From: Anastatus disparis
Taxonomy: Eukaryota > Arthropoda > Insecta > Hymenoptera > Eupelmidae
Length of the DNA stretch: 64,000 nucleotides
Direction of reading: 5' to 3'
Assembly (NCBI GenBank): GCA_017163975.1
Contig: JAFFSR010000245.1
Span: 1,999,001-2,063,000 of the forward strand
Position 1 is the stretch's first letter. Every line of letters begins with the position of its first letter. Positions 9,840 to 21,850 of the stretch are shown here, piece by piece. The translations under genes and the position numbers were made by a program. The notes below the pieces were generated by a model, which was given only the letters and a program-made list of their open reading frames with translations, did no database searches and was not told the DNA's origin.

Positions 9840-12172
9840 CATATAAACAAGTACAATTCAATGAGAGGTAGTTCGTTCATTGAACTACCTCGTGCTATTA
9901 AAAACAAACATGCTTGTGTTAATGTTGAGAATTTTGATGATGAATGCTTCAAATGGGTCGTACTCTCAGCACTACAGCCAGCAAAAACACATTCAAACAG
10001 AGTAGCCACATATGAAAAATACAAAAATGAATTAGATTTCGAAGGTATACTATTTCTAGTTAAACCAAAACATATTTCAAGATTCGAAAAGAAGAATAAT
10101 ATTTTAATAAGTTTTTTTATTTTGAAAAAACGCTCGGGGAAATTTCATGTTACTCCATTACGCATAACCAAGAACTAAATGAATACGCACATTAATTTAC
10201 TTCTCGTGCAAAGCTTTTATATTGACGATGATGAAGATGTAGAAAATAATTATGTAGATGTTAACAGCAATTCCCACTACGTTTGGATTAAAAATTTATC
10301 AAGACTCATATCTATGCAAGTATCAAAGCATAAAACTCAAAAGTATTTATGTAATAGGTATCTACATTACTTTTATACCAAGGCTAAACTAGATGCTCAT
10401 GAACAAGACTGCTCTCAGATAAACAAGTGTAGAGTTTATTTATCGGGTCTGAAAGAAAATATTTCACAATTTAAAAATTTTCTTTATAAATAAAGGGCAC
10501 TATTTATTATTTATGCCGATTTTGAATCACTCCTCGAAAGTATGAAATATAAAAAAATTTATCAACAACACAAAGCTTTTAGTATTGGATACTACTTTAA
10601 ATGTAGTTACGATGATACACTCTCGTATTGCCGTAGCTACAAAGGTTCTCAACCTGCAGCATGGTTCGCAAAATAATTAGAAACGCTTGCAGAGAACATT
10701 GAGTCTGTTTATTGGTGTCCTATACCTATGGATAAATTAACCTACGAGCAAGAACTTGAATTCCGAAATGCAACTACATGTCATATATGTGAAAGGTCCT
10801 TGGGAGCTGACAGAGTTCACGATCGTTGTCATTTAAATGGTAAATATCGAGGTCCAGCTCACGAGAAGTGTAACTTGAATTATCAAGAATTCACGCTGTG
10901 TTCTAGTAGTTTTTCACAATCTTACTGGTTATGATTCACATTTCCTCATAAGAAATATTGCTCAAAATTTTTCAGGACGTGCAAATCTGTTACCACTGAA
11001 TAAAGAGCGGTTCATATCCTTTACAAAACATATTGATAGCAGTGAAATTAATTACAAATTTATACTCTTTCCGTTTCATGCCATCGTCTCTGGATGAATT
11101 ATCATCTTATTTGGAGCAGTATATTTTATTATCTGAGTTTATTAGTGATGTGAAATATGGACCATTGGCCGAAGAGGAATTCAATTTACTCAAGAGGAAA
11201 GGTGTCTTCCCATACGATTATCTGGGCTCCGAGGATAAGTTGATAATTTCTGAATTACCGACCAAAGATAAATTTTACAGCATTTTAAATAATAGTGATT
11301 TATTAGATGAAGATTATGAACATGATAAAAGTGTCTGGAATAAATTAAATATTTCAAATTTAGATGATTATTCAGATCTTTACTTAAAAACCGATGTGCT
11401 ACTATTAGCAGAAGTTTTTGAAAATTTCCGCTCTAGCTGTATTACTACCTATGGCTTAGATCCAGCATATTTTTATACACTTCCTGGCTACACCTAGGAT
11501 GCCATGCTCAAGTATACCAACATTAAATTGGAATTACTAACCGACATCGATATGGTAATGTTCATTGAACGTAATATTAGAGGTGGTATCAGCCAATGCT
11601 GCAACCGTTATTCAAAAGCTAATAACAAATACATGGGTGATGCATACAATCCAGAAGAACAATCGAAATACCTCATTTATTTTGATGTAAACAATATTTG
11701 TGGTTGAGCTATGATGCAATACCTTCCAACTAGTGGCTTCAAGTGGATTGAAGGTGGTTTTAATAAAATAAACTTTTTTGTGCCTGATAACTCACCTATC
11801 GGATACATCTTGGAAGTGGACTTGGATTATCCTCACCATATTCATGATCATCATAAAGATTTACCACTCTGTCCAGTACATAAGAAATCGAAAGGTTCAA
11901 TGCATGAAAAACTCATTACAACACTATGTCCAAAGAAAAGATATGTAATACATTATAGAAATTTAAAAGAACAATTAGACAATGGATTACAGTTAAAGAA
12001 AATTCACAGAGTGTTACAGTTTAATCAATCACCATGGCTAAAAAAGTACATAGATTTAAATAGTGATAAGAGAAAAGAAGCTAAGCATGAATTTGAAAAA
12101 AATCTATATAAGCTCATGTATAACGCAGTATTTGGTAAAACTATGGAAAATGCTAGAAATAAAGTTATTTAG
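9840..12172 (+). pseudogene. Maverick/Polinton-type family B DNA polymerase, broken and truncated
   Basis: A string of open pieces (9861-10178, 10179-10493, 10500-10675, 10728-10934, 11033-11497, 11504-11707, 11711-12172) reads as one protein-primed type-B polymerase of the Maverick/Polinton/adintovirus kind. Blocks in order: an N-terminal region (DDECFKWVVLSAL), a C2H2-like region (YLCNRYLHYF), exonuclease motif I (YADFES, about 10510), an inserted endonuclease-VII-like zinc motif (CHIC then HDRCHLNGKYRGPAHEKC, about 10785-10870), and the finger region (KLMYNAVFGKTMEN, about 12110). At least six in-frame stops and one frameshift break it. The palm motif with the paired catalytic aspartates is missing, so the 3' part is lost. 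No capsid, integrase or terminal repeat of such an element is seen nearby. It cannot be functional. Confidence 0.85.
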
Positions 12173-12179
12173 TAAAAGT

Positions 12180-12477
12180 GAAATACTAAAAAACTAAATA
12201 ATTTTATGAATTTAAAGTTCATTAAAGCGCATTATGAATCAAAATTACATTGAATATAATGAATATTTTTAAAAATGGGACTTTTTCATCTTTTTTTATT
12301 AAACTAGCAAATTCTAAACGCGCTTTATAATATTAAAAATGAAATTCATAATATTAAAATTTTTGTTTGAAAATTAAAATGAATGAAAATAAATTTGACA
12401 TACTTTGATACTATAATTAAAATCTTATTTTAAAAGAGGATTTTATTCGCTTGTTTTTTTTCATCAACAATTTTCAA
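12180..12477. other. AT-rich spacer
   Basis: No gene or clear repeat seen between the polymerase relic and the 3' end of LINE A. Confidence 0.5.
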
Positions 12478-13039
12478 GTTAGATAGATATTAGATAGATA
12501 TTTATTTATTTTGTAAAAAGAGTACAAAAAGGCGTGTAATACATGAAATAGTAAGTAATAATTCTATAAAAAGTATTGCAAATAATAAGATAAGATATCA
12601 CAGTCAATTATTAAAATTAATATATAATACTGTATCAGTAAGTCACCATGTAAAAGTGATATCACAGACTATTCTAAATACACGCAGAAAACATAAATAA
12701 CAATAAAAAATAGTCTTAGATATCTATCAGTCATAGAATTAAAATACATAATTTAAAAGAGGAATCACTGTCATGACATCAAGAAAAATAAAATTGGACA
12801 ATACTATAAAAATAAAATTGAACAATACAAAAACAAAGTAATAGTAAATAATTAAAAATAAAATAATAATATTTAAAGAATAAAAACAATACCGAAGATG
12901 TCATGACTTCTAATAAAAACAGAATCACTCATTCTTTCCGCATACATTTATCCATCATTCACGCTAATAAATACATTTACACCTTAAATCTATATATAGG
13001 ACAAAACAAAATAAATTAACACAAAAATTAAAATACTTA

Positions 13040-16000
13040 AAATTAATTTCACTAGAGGTTGAGTACGTCCTCAAAGCCGACTTAAACCTGCCCAGCGATG
13101 GAAGATTATTTATATCAGCAGGCAGGGAGTTCGAAAAATGCGCAGCTTGAACTTAAAAGGAATTTCTTCCAGTCTCAGTACGCATGAAGGGCACCGCGAA
13201 GTCCTTAATCTCTCCCCTAGTGGCTACCCTAGGTAATATCTAGTGAAGAGACTCACTAGATACTCGGGAGTATTCATGCGAACGATTTTGTACATAAGTA
13301 CAGCCATAAAATACTGTCTCCTTGAATCAGTACGCAGCCAACCAAGCGCAGCTCTATGAGGAGAGATATGATCGCCCATTCCTAACACATATCTCACACA
13401 TGAATTTTGTAGTCTTTGTAATTGTCTTCTCAACCCTTGCGAAGCATCAAGCAGAACTACTGAGCAGTAGTCGAGGTGCGGAAACAGCAAGGCGGCTGCG
13501 AATTCTTTACGCAGGGCCTCAGTGGTGTATCGACGAAAGAACCGTAAACTATACATTATCCTATTAAATTTTTTAGTCACCATATTAATGTGCGGCTCCT
13601 AAGACAACTTAGCGTCAAGCACAACACCAAGGCTCGTAACGGTATCAGAAAAAGATATGCCGACACCTCCCTCAAGCTCAATCGTTCTTAGCTCACCAGC
13701 ATACAAGTCATTAATAAAACGACTACTGCCAAAAACGATCGCCTTAGTTTTGCTTGCATTTAATGTGAGAGAAGCATCGGCAGCCCATCCCGATACCGCC
13801 CTGGCCGCCCTCTGCATAATACGAATATTTTCATTCAGATGTTCATAAGGGACCTGAGTATAGATTTAGAGGTCATCAGCATATAATATGTGCTCGACAC
13901 ACAACCGGGCTCGAGCGTGTCAGGTATGTTATTAAGAGGAGGTCACGTATCTCTGTCCTTTTCTAATCAAATAAATGATTTTTTTACAAAAACTAATAAC
14001 TTTATCAAAAAATGAAGAGAAAGCCGCATCTTGTATCAAAAAAAGCAATATTTTCTTTAATAAGAAAAAATTGATTTTATTGCTTCGTTCTCAAGAAAAC
14101 CTTGAAAAACCAAATTGTCCACCCTAACCTCTATGATTTAAGTTTTTCAAGGTTTTCTTGAAAACGAAGCAATAAAATTAATTTTTTCTTAACAAAGAAA
14201 ATATCGCTTTTTTTATTACAAGATGCGGCTTTCTCTTCATTTTTTGCTAAAGTTGTTAGTTTGTGTAAAAAACTCAATTCTTTGATTAGACAAGGACAGA
14301 GATACGTGACCTCCTCTTAATGTAAAGGCAGAACAACAGAGGCCCCAGCACTGAACCCTGTGGAGCTCCTAGACTGGTTGTTAGCCAATCTGAATCCTCT
14401 TTTAAATGTGTAGAAACCATTTGTTTCCTACCTGATAAATAGGAGCTGATCCACTCGAGTGCAGCCCTGGAAAACCCCATCGATCTAAGCCTCGCAAGCA
14501 ATTTGGAAGGGGAGATCGTGTCGAATGCCTTACTAAAGTAGTATCGTGACAAGTTTCTTGTCAAGACCTGACCTTATGTCGTCTGTAAGTTTAAGTATGG
14601 CAGTCTGCGTAGAATGATGCTTTCTGAAGCCAGTCTGCAAAGAGTCAAGTATTTTGTGTGTCATAATATACTCCTGCAGTTGGTCATGGGCAATCTTCTC
14701 GAGAACCTTTGAAAGAAAAGATAATATTGCTATGGACCTAAAATCTTTAGGCATTTTAGGTGCAGGGTACTTCTTTGAAGGCACGATACGTGCGCGCTTC
14801 CAAAGGCAAGGGGAGACCCCTCGTGCAAAAGAGGAATTGAACAGAGTCACAAGATGCTCTCCAATAGCCGGTAGTGCTTTAAGTATCACACTCTGCGGGA
14901 TGCCATCCTCGCCACTAGCCTGTGATGGAAAATGCGAAATCGCAAGGATTACATCATTAATATTAATTGGCTTAAAGGCAAAACCACTTTCACTACACTC
15001 AGAAAGAATCCTTTTACGTTCCGCAGTATCATCGTGTGGCGAGACCGACACCCCCGCAAAATGTGCATTAAGCTAATCTGGAGTGAATCCATTCAAGTCC
15101 TCTTGAGGTCCGGACAGGAGTCCCAGGTCTTTTAACTCCTTCCAGACATTACCTCCAGCAAGAGCATCGAACAGTCTATTATGATAATAATTTGTTTTAG
15201 CTTGTTCCGTCCGTTGGTCCATTGTTTCTCGCAGCTGCAAAAATTCGGAGAGATGTCGCTCCTCCTTCGTCCGTTTAAATCTACGATACGGTGTATCTCT
15301 CTTGTGCCGCATCTGCGACAACTCTTTATCAATCCAAGGAAATTCATCTTTACCAATTTTAAGTGTTTTTAGTGGCACTTGATTTTGTATTGCCGCCGTA
15401 AGGTTGTCACAGAGGCAGCAAAGTGCAGATTCTGGGTCAACTGTACCAACTGTAAATGACGTCCAATCACAGTCGGCCAAACTCTGTACCAATAAGTTTG
15501 GACAGATATCTTTATAATTCCTATACTTAATTATTTTATTATCTGTCTTGATGTGATGACAAGAAATACATACATCAATTAAGTTGTGCCAACTGTGAAA
15601 ATTCGCCGGTAAGTTGCGTGCGTCAAGTACCGTGTCATTATCGTCAACAAGAATCAGGTCAATCCACGTGTGAGGCGTTGGAGTGTGATGCGTGGCACCG
15701 TGCTGAACCAACTGTAACGAAAGCTCAGCCGATAATTTATTAATAATTTTGGCATCACTGCACTCACGCAGGAGATCGGCATTCAGATCTCCCATTATAA
15801 TTTTATGAGAGTATTCAGAAGCAAAATTTCTTAAGTTATCCAAAAAATCGGTAGTTTTAAAAAAGGAAATTGCAGGAGGTCGATAAATAACAGAAATCAA
15901 CACGGCTTCAGAGCTGCCGAATTGCACGGAACAAAAAATATACTCAGGTACCTCCGGTTTACCTTCACTATGATTAGTTTGAGTAATTGAAGTAGCCAAA

Positions 16001-16212
16001 ATAGTGCACTTTAAATTGTCTTTAACATACAAAGCAACTCCTCCACCACGCAAGTTTCTGCCCTGTCTGAATACTTTATACCCTTTGACCCGAATGACGT
16101 CATCCGAAACAGACGGACCCAGCCAGGTCTCAGCCACTCCAAATATGTCGCAAGAAGGACCATAACTTAGAAACCCACGTACCTGCCCAATGTGAGCCCT
16201 CAACGAAGTCAC
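13040..16212 (-). pseudogene. LINE A ORF2: APE endonuclease and reverse transcriptase
   Basis: The endonuclease (16212 down to about 15073) shows GVAETWL, SVIYRPP, MGDLNADLL and HTWIDLILVDDND; its last motif reads SWHNLID where SDH-type is usual. The region upstream of the ATG is also open and matches the usual FLNVxSLRAHIG start. The RT follows at 15051-13040 with SGEDGIPQ, GFRKHHSTQTA, FSKAFDTISP, GAPQGSVLGPLLF, then YADDL followed by an in-frame stop and IY, and a C-terminal block rich in aromatic residues. At least one frameshift near 14540, one near 13880 and several stops break it. The 381-bp palindrome sits between the GAPQGSVLGPLL block and YADD. Without that insert plus one TTAA the frame across the junction stays open. 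Confidence 0.88.
13936..14316. mobile_element. TTAA palindromic MITE (381-bp family), copy 1
   Basis: TTAA target duplications are at 13932-13935 and 14317-14320. The ends are GAGGAGGTCACGTATCTCTG and its inverse, and the two arms pair almost along the whole length. The subterminal string CTGTCCTTTTCTAATCAAA is shared with the copies at 38050 and 61350, both also exactly 381 bp. It lies in the RT domain of LINE A. No ORF; presumably mobilised by a TTAA-specific transposase (inference). Confidence 0.93.
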
Positions 16213-16278
16213 ATTCAGAAAGCACGCTCGCAGTTCACCCCTCCTCCCTGTACGACTCTCAGAGGAGGCCCGGTGCAG

Positions 16279-17766
16279 TCATTGGGGAGAGGCCACACTC
16301 GACGTTACTCCATTATTTGTACTTAATAATTGATTTGTCGACATGTTTCGTTGATGTTCAGAGGCTTCATTATTATCACATGTATTATTATTATTATTAT
16401 TGCACTTAATATTCGATGGAGTTTCAGAATTTACATTAATAACATGTACACCGTCTTTTAATTTCTTACTTTTTGTCAATAAATCATCTAAATCATTTTC
16501 ATTAAAAAAATTGTGAGCTCTCTCCCCTCTCTCCCTCCTCACCAGAAATTTACCATGTCTGTGCCAAACAAATTTTTTTTTGGCATACTTTTTTAACTTT
16601 TTAAAATTAACATATTTTTCTTTAGGCAAAAATTCATTAGTAAATATCAAGCCGTGGCGTTTGATGGCTGGAAGACTGCCAAGGAGGGAGGGATTAAGAT
16701 CCGCTGTCGAAAAACTTGTGAATTGTCGTTTAGCCTCAAACACCTTTTGCACCAGGTCCTCCTCAGTAAGTCTAACCAGCAATGAGAACGGACCCCTTCG
16801 GGCCGCCACTGATTCCACGATCTGTAGACACCCCGTTTACATCATCATATTTAGCGATTTTCTTAACTGAAATTACATTTGTACGCTTGATTGCCGGAAG
16901 AAAGGTACCAAGAACAGCACAGGCGTACTCATCCGGCCCAACATTAACTGCTGAACGGTCAAATTCGTCAGTGATCACCAATGTACCACTCCCAGAGCCA
17001 CACTACGTCTCAACTTGACGAGGTGCCTCCTCACTAATTACAGTTTGGGTATGTGGTGTTTGTGGAATTTCTACAGATTTAGATGTGTGTAATGTATGCT
17101 CATTCATTCCAGTGAGATCCGCGACGGCCTGTGCCACGCCATCTACCCCGGTTGTAAGGTCAAAGAAACCCTTGTCCACTCTGTGAAACTCGTTATTAAG
17201 AAAAGTTTGAATATTATCAAATTTACAATTAATTGTTTTATTATACGTTTCAATTTTATTATTTAGAGCGGACAAGAAATTCCTTCCCGAAATGACTATT
17301 ATTTCCCTAAGTTTGCGATTCTCCTCTAACAGCTGCATCTGCTCGATTTCTAATTTTTTAATATATTCATTCTGTGTATCAATTTTGGACACAATATCCC
17401 TCAGGCCTTTGTCAAAATTTTTAACTTGGCTCTCTAAAGCCAAAAATCGATCAAAAGAATTTAGTATTGTGTCAAGCCTGTCAGATAGTGCGCTTCTAGA
17501 GCAAATACAGCTGCCTGCAATGAGGCAGAATCTAAGTCACTTCAGACTACATCAGAATTATTTTTCTTAAAATTATTACTATTATTATTATTATTACTCG
17601 GGGCAGCGAGCGCAGCGCCACCTCTCAATAGTTTATCAGATAAAGGCATACTTATTCTACTTCTCCCTCCATCCGCCGTGGCATCGCTGTTGTTGGACAA
17701 AGTTAGCGATGATAAAGTAGTTTTCACTCTTTCAGGCTGCTTCTGTGAGGTGTTGACAGATGTCAC
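16279..17766 (-). pseudogene. LINE A ORF1 with coiled coil and FP25K-like C-terminal domain
   Basis: Pieces at 17766-17542, 17443-17003, 16981-16772 and 16818-16279 form one broken ORF1. The N-terminal part is Ser/Asn-rich and low complexity. The middle piece carries a leucine-heptad coiled coil (KKLEIEQMQLLEENRKLREI). The last piece contains FLPKEKYVNFKKLKKYAKKK followed by FVWHRHGKFLVRR, the pattern of the baculovirus FP25K C-terminal domain (Pfam Baculo_FP_C), a domain known from insect LINE ORF1 proteins. By family knowledge such ORF1 proteins bind the element RNA. Frameshifts between the pieces make it non-functional. It ends 67 bases upstream of the first ATG of ORF2. Confidence 0.75.
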
Positions 17767-17850
17767 TTTCGAGTCAGTTCTTGATGGTGTAGAGGCACTG
17801 ATTGGCTGATTAGGAGCAGCTTTGCGTGCGGCCTGTAGAACTCTATTGGC

Positions 17851-18575
17851 CTTGATGCTTCCAAGTTAGTGGATAATTAGGTTAGATGAATAATTTTATG
17901 GTTAAAATTTTTCAAACATTAGCTGTCAATAGTCTAATTTTTTAATTTTAAACTTCACGCTCTTCCACTATAATGTTTTATTTCAACCAATAAAAAAATT
18001 CTTATTGTGATGACAGAATTTATCCATAATTTTTTTAAAAGAGGATATAATATTTTTATATCATCAATTTTTATTTCCAAAACAAAAAAATTGATAATTT
18101 TCTTTAAAGAACGTAATTATTTTCAATTTTTACTAAACAAAATTTTGACTAAACTTTGATTACTTAAATTATTTTTGTCCGTTAGAAAGTGACATTTTCT
18201 AAGGGCATGATAACATTCTTTTTAATTAATTTTTAAAAAATAACATTTTATTTTAACATTTTCAAAATATAAAAAACGAAAAATCTCAATTTATCAATAA
18301 TTACATAAATGGTTTTAAAATTGATGTTACACAGAGATTAATTATTTAAGATAAATTGAAAATTCTTTCAGAAAAATGACTATCTTGCATCTTATCTGAC
18401 TGCTCGTTCTGAATTACTTTTTTTTGTAATAAAATAACTTTGAAAAATTTAAGATGTCTTTCATGCAAATTAATATTTAAGTAATAAAGAGCTGAATGGT
18501 CCTCCAAGCTAAAATTATATGAATTTTAGATAAACACACAATACTGATTTTATTAACAGTTCATTCAGATTCAAA
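17851..18575. other. AT-rich spacer
   Basis: No gene, no clear repeat. Probably the 5' flank of LINE A. Confidence 0.5.
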
Positions 18576-18694
18576 ATGACGTCTGTTGGCAAAACAACTA
18601 TGCCCTATCGAGATGAGACCAAGCATAGAATTTCACGCCAATTATCTGGGACTTCAAAAAAATTGCCGCGGCTTTCCTTCGGATTTAAACTGCA

Positions 18695-20171
18695 CGGTTA
18701 GAAATATTAACAGACAATGTCTGTTAAACCAGTTAACAGACAAAAATGTCTATTATTTTAACAGACAAAATGTCTTCAAAGGATTGAACAAATGAATATC
18801 TATTAAATTTTTACTTATAAATTACAGACGTTGTCTGTCAATGTGCTAAAACTTTTTTTGGTCTTGTTTTACTTACATGCTTATACATGTTTTATACATA
18901 GTTTTCTTTTATTTTAATTTTTGTAATTCACGTTTACATTAATAAATGTACAAGAACTCAAGAAATATTAGAATAAACATTTTTCATTATATCTTATACA
19001 ATATTATATTTGTTTAAAATATGATATTTATTGTCTAATGAATAGCTTTCGTCACATTTACAATGATATAAATTTTTAACTTTGATAATCTTTGTTTTTA
19101 ACGTCTCGTTTAATTATATAGCTTATGAATTTGTCAGAAATATTAGTAACTGACAAAAGTTCACAAATCATGTATATTTCAGATTTAATATTAAAAATTA
19201 ATAAAATTTTACTAAAAAAAGGGAAATTATTATCAACTGAGATGCATACACAGTGAAAAAAAATTTGTAATTTTAACACACATAAGTGTTAGAGATGAAA
19301 TACAATTTTTTTTATGTTAAAATTAATAAGTACACACATGTTTGTAAAATTTACAAACTTCATGTGTTAATTCTACAAAAAGTACACATATATTTTTAGA
19401 TTACAAAAATTTTTTTGTTGATTTTACAAACATGTTTGTAAAATTTTAGTACAAAAATATTTGTACAAAATAAAATTTCACGAATTACACAAAATTTTTT
19501 ACAGTGTACAAATTTTCGTAATAATAGAATATTACCTTTATATTCAACGCTTTTCTAATTTACTTGGTACAATACATAAAACCTAAACCTAAAATTCTAC
19601 AATTTATGCTACTCTGATCTACTGACAATATGCTTTTTTATCAAATAAAAAAATATTGAATAATTTACTTTTAAATAAATAAATAATAATGTATACGTAT
19701 CAAAAATATTATTCCTAATTTTTTGAAGTAGCAAGGAGATTTTTATGAACATACGTTGGTTAAAAAGGCGAGTAGACGTTACAGGCACACAAAGCACGCG
19801 ACTTTTGCTTGGTCGGTATAAGCTCTACAACGCACGCTCTCACATTGCTTTACGTAATACATTGATCTACGTTAATTTAAAATAACATGCAATACAATAT
19901 TACATTTTGAAAAATATAGAATGGTAAAATTAGTGCTTTTTTAATATAATCAATAAATCACGATTCTCTGTTACGTGAAATAACAATCCACTGACAAATG
20001 TCTGTTCTAGTCGTTTGTTACGGACATTTTCAGAATCAACTGAGATAAAGTCTGTTAAATCGACACATCCTGGTCTGTTAAATCGACACATCCTGGTCTG
20101 TTGCCTCAACAGACAATTTAGTAACAGACAAAAAAAGTTAGCAGACTACTCAATTGTTTTTAACCGTGTGG
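18695..20171. mobile_element. ~1.5-kb non-autonomous element with CACGGTTA ends and TGTCTGTT repeats
   Basis: The ends read CACGGTTAGAAA and, reversed, CACGGTTAAAAA. Subterminal regions at both ends are packed with inverted and direct copies of TGTCTGTTA (AACAGACAATGTCTGTTAA at about 18716; several more at 20005-20140). Two back-to-back copies of GTCTGTTAAATCGACACATC occur near 20059 and 20083. The flanks (18576-18690 and 20166-20345) are colinear with an uninterrupted paralogous stretch at 20672-20960, which supports a single insertion here. No transposase. A smaller TA-flanked element (19249-19506) lies inside. Confidence 0.65.
19249..19506. mobile_element. TA-flanked MITE, CACAGTGAAAA/CACTGTAAAA ends
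   Basis: The inverted ends CACAGTGAAAAAAAATTTGT and CACTGTAAAAAATTTTGTGT sit between TA at 19247-19248 and TA at 19507-19508, as for Tc1/mariner-mobilised elements. The interior repeats ACAAAxATTTGTA. Nested in the CACGGTTA element. Confidence 0.6.
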
Positions 20172-20960
20172 TAGTACTGCTAAGTTGACGTCAAGTTAAC
20201 AGGACACCCTCTATAAAAGTATAAAGTCTCAAATGCTTGTGATTGGGCTTATAATTTGTCGCGTATTCACCACTGCAAAAATATGATTTCTCAAATTCGA
20301 AATATTGCAATTTAGGTAATTTGTTATAAATAATTAATTTGAAAAAATTTAAAACTTCGAAAAAAATTTTTTTTTAGATTTACCATTAATATTTTTTTAA
20401 ATTTATCATTAATATTTTTTTAGATTTATCATTTGTATTTGTTTTTAGATTTATCATTATTATATATTTAGATTTATCGTTTTTATTATTTTAAGATTTA
20501 TCATTTGTATTTTTGGTGAACTCTAAGATTTATCATTCATAATTTTTAAAGTGTATTTGAATCAAGGCGCGACGTGCGCCTTCGAATTTTGTTCAGAACT
20601 GGCCCACAGATGATGCGTGAACAAATCCGAAAGAAAATTCATAGAATTATTATTTACGATACTTAGTTTATAAACGTCTGTCAAGTTAGTAGGACAATTT
20701 TGCCCTGTGCAAGCCTATAATTTTCCGTTTATTTGGCACTAATTATCCGCGACTTCAAAGAATTTGCCGTGGCTTTCGTAATACTACTAAGTTGACGTCA
20801 AGTTAGCAGGACACTCTCTATAAAAGCATGAAGGCGTTGTCGTAAATACTTCTAATATGGCTTATATTTTGCCGCGTATTTGCAGCTGCAAAAATATGAT
20901 TTCCCCAATTTAAAATATTGCAATTTAGGTAATTTGTTGTAAACAAATTATTTGAGAAAA
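20166..20960 (+). repeat. Dispersed repeat R3, two direct copies
   Basis: Copies at 20166-20345 and 20785-20960 share TAAGTTGACGTCAAGTTA, AGGACAC(C/T)CTCTATAAAAG and AATATTGCAATTTAGGTAAT. A third, diverged copy is on the minus strand at 34060-34235. Nothing coding. Confidence 0.7.
20375..20545 (+). repeat. Short tandem repeat, unit ~25-32 bp (TTAGATTTATCATT)
   Basis: About six degenerate units of TTTAGATTTATCATTxxTATTTTT in a row, lying between the two R3 copies. Similar GATTTATCATTC motifs recur at 22310-22430. Confidence 0.75.
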
Positions 20961-21850
20961 TTTTAAATTTTAAATTAAATAAAAAAAAAATAATATTTTC
21001 GTGTTCTTTAAACCATTTAAAAAGTCAAATATACTTACATTTTTTTCTCTGCAACAGAGAAAAATTATTAAATTTTAGATATAAATTGAAAAATTCAAAA
21101 GAGTATATTACAATACGGGCGAGTTGTGATGCGAGTCGCACTAAAAAAGATGATGCTTACTTGCAGTAGACGATGACACTCATGCTTGTCGAATGTTGAT
21201 GCGCGCACGAAAAATTTTATTTAAACGTTTTATAAAGCATGCATCACTTTTTGTCCTGCATGCAAGAGCTAACGCAAAGAGAGAAAGGCGAGTTTTTGTT
21301 ACATGTTATTTATTTGTTAGTAATTTTAAAAATTTATGTAATATATATCGTTTTATAAAGATAATTTTTTAAATTATTTTCTATATGAAAAAAATTTTGT
21401 TTTAATTTTAATTTAATGACAAAAAGATAATCTGTTACATGCAAAATAATATATTATTCTGCGTATAACAGATTATTTAATAATTCTATTTAATTCATGG
21501 GCTAGAACGTTACAAAATTTGCGCTTTTCAGCTAAAAGTCTATTTTTGCTTTGCATATTTGAAAATTTTCATAAACTACTATTTAATTGAAAAATAATTT
21601 TGATTAATTAAATAATCGTTTTTAATATAAGATGTTTCTTAAGGAATATGTAAACGTTTCTATAAATAGCATTCAAGAAATTAAGAAGATGAAATTTGAA
21701 GCAAATTAAAAACATTTTCATAGCATACTGTCCTAAATTTGCATTTAGACATACAGCTGCCTGTGACTTAAGTAGCCTATTATTGCACACTATGTTCGGC
21801 AAACTTCATGCTATAAAATAATGAGCTACTATTAATTTTCATGAGAAATC
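20961..21850. other. Spacer without recognised gene
   Basis: AT-rich apart from 21120-21260, which holds GATGCGAGTCGCAC-like and GCATGCATCAC-like short palindromes. No exon or element boundary is supported. Confidence 0.4.

Larger units (their letters stand above)
12478..17850 (-). mobile_element. LINE A: near-full-length non-LTR retrotransposon
   Basis: The minus strand carries, 5' to 3', an ORF1 region, an ORF2 (endonuclease plus reverse transcriptase) and a 3' UTR. The 3' end has an AATAAATATCTATCTA-type simple tail at about 12478-12510, like the tails of the other LINEs in the window. The 5' edge near 17850 is approximate. RT motifs and the APE-type endonuclease place it in the Jockey/I/CR1 group; the clade is not decided. 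A 381-bp TTAA element interrupts the RT at 13936-14316. Confidence 0.85.
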
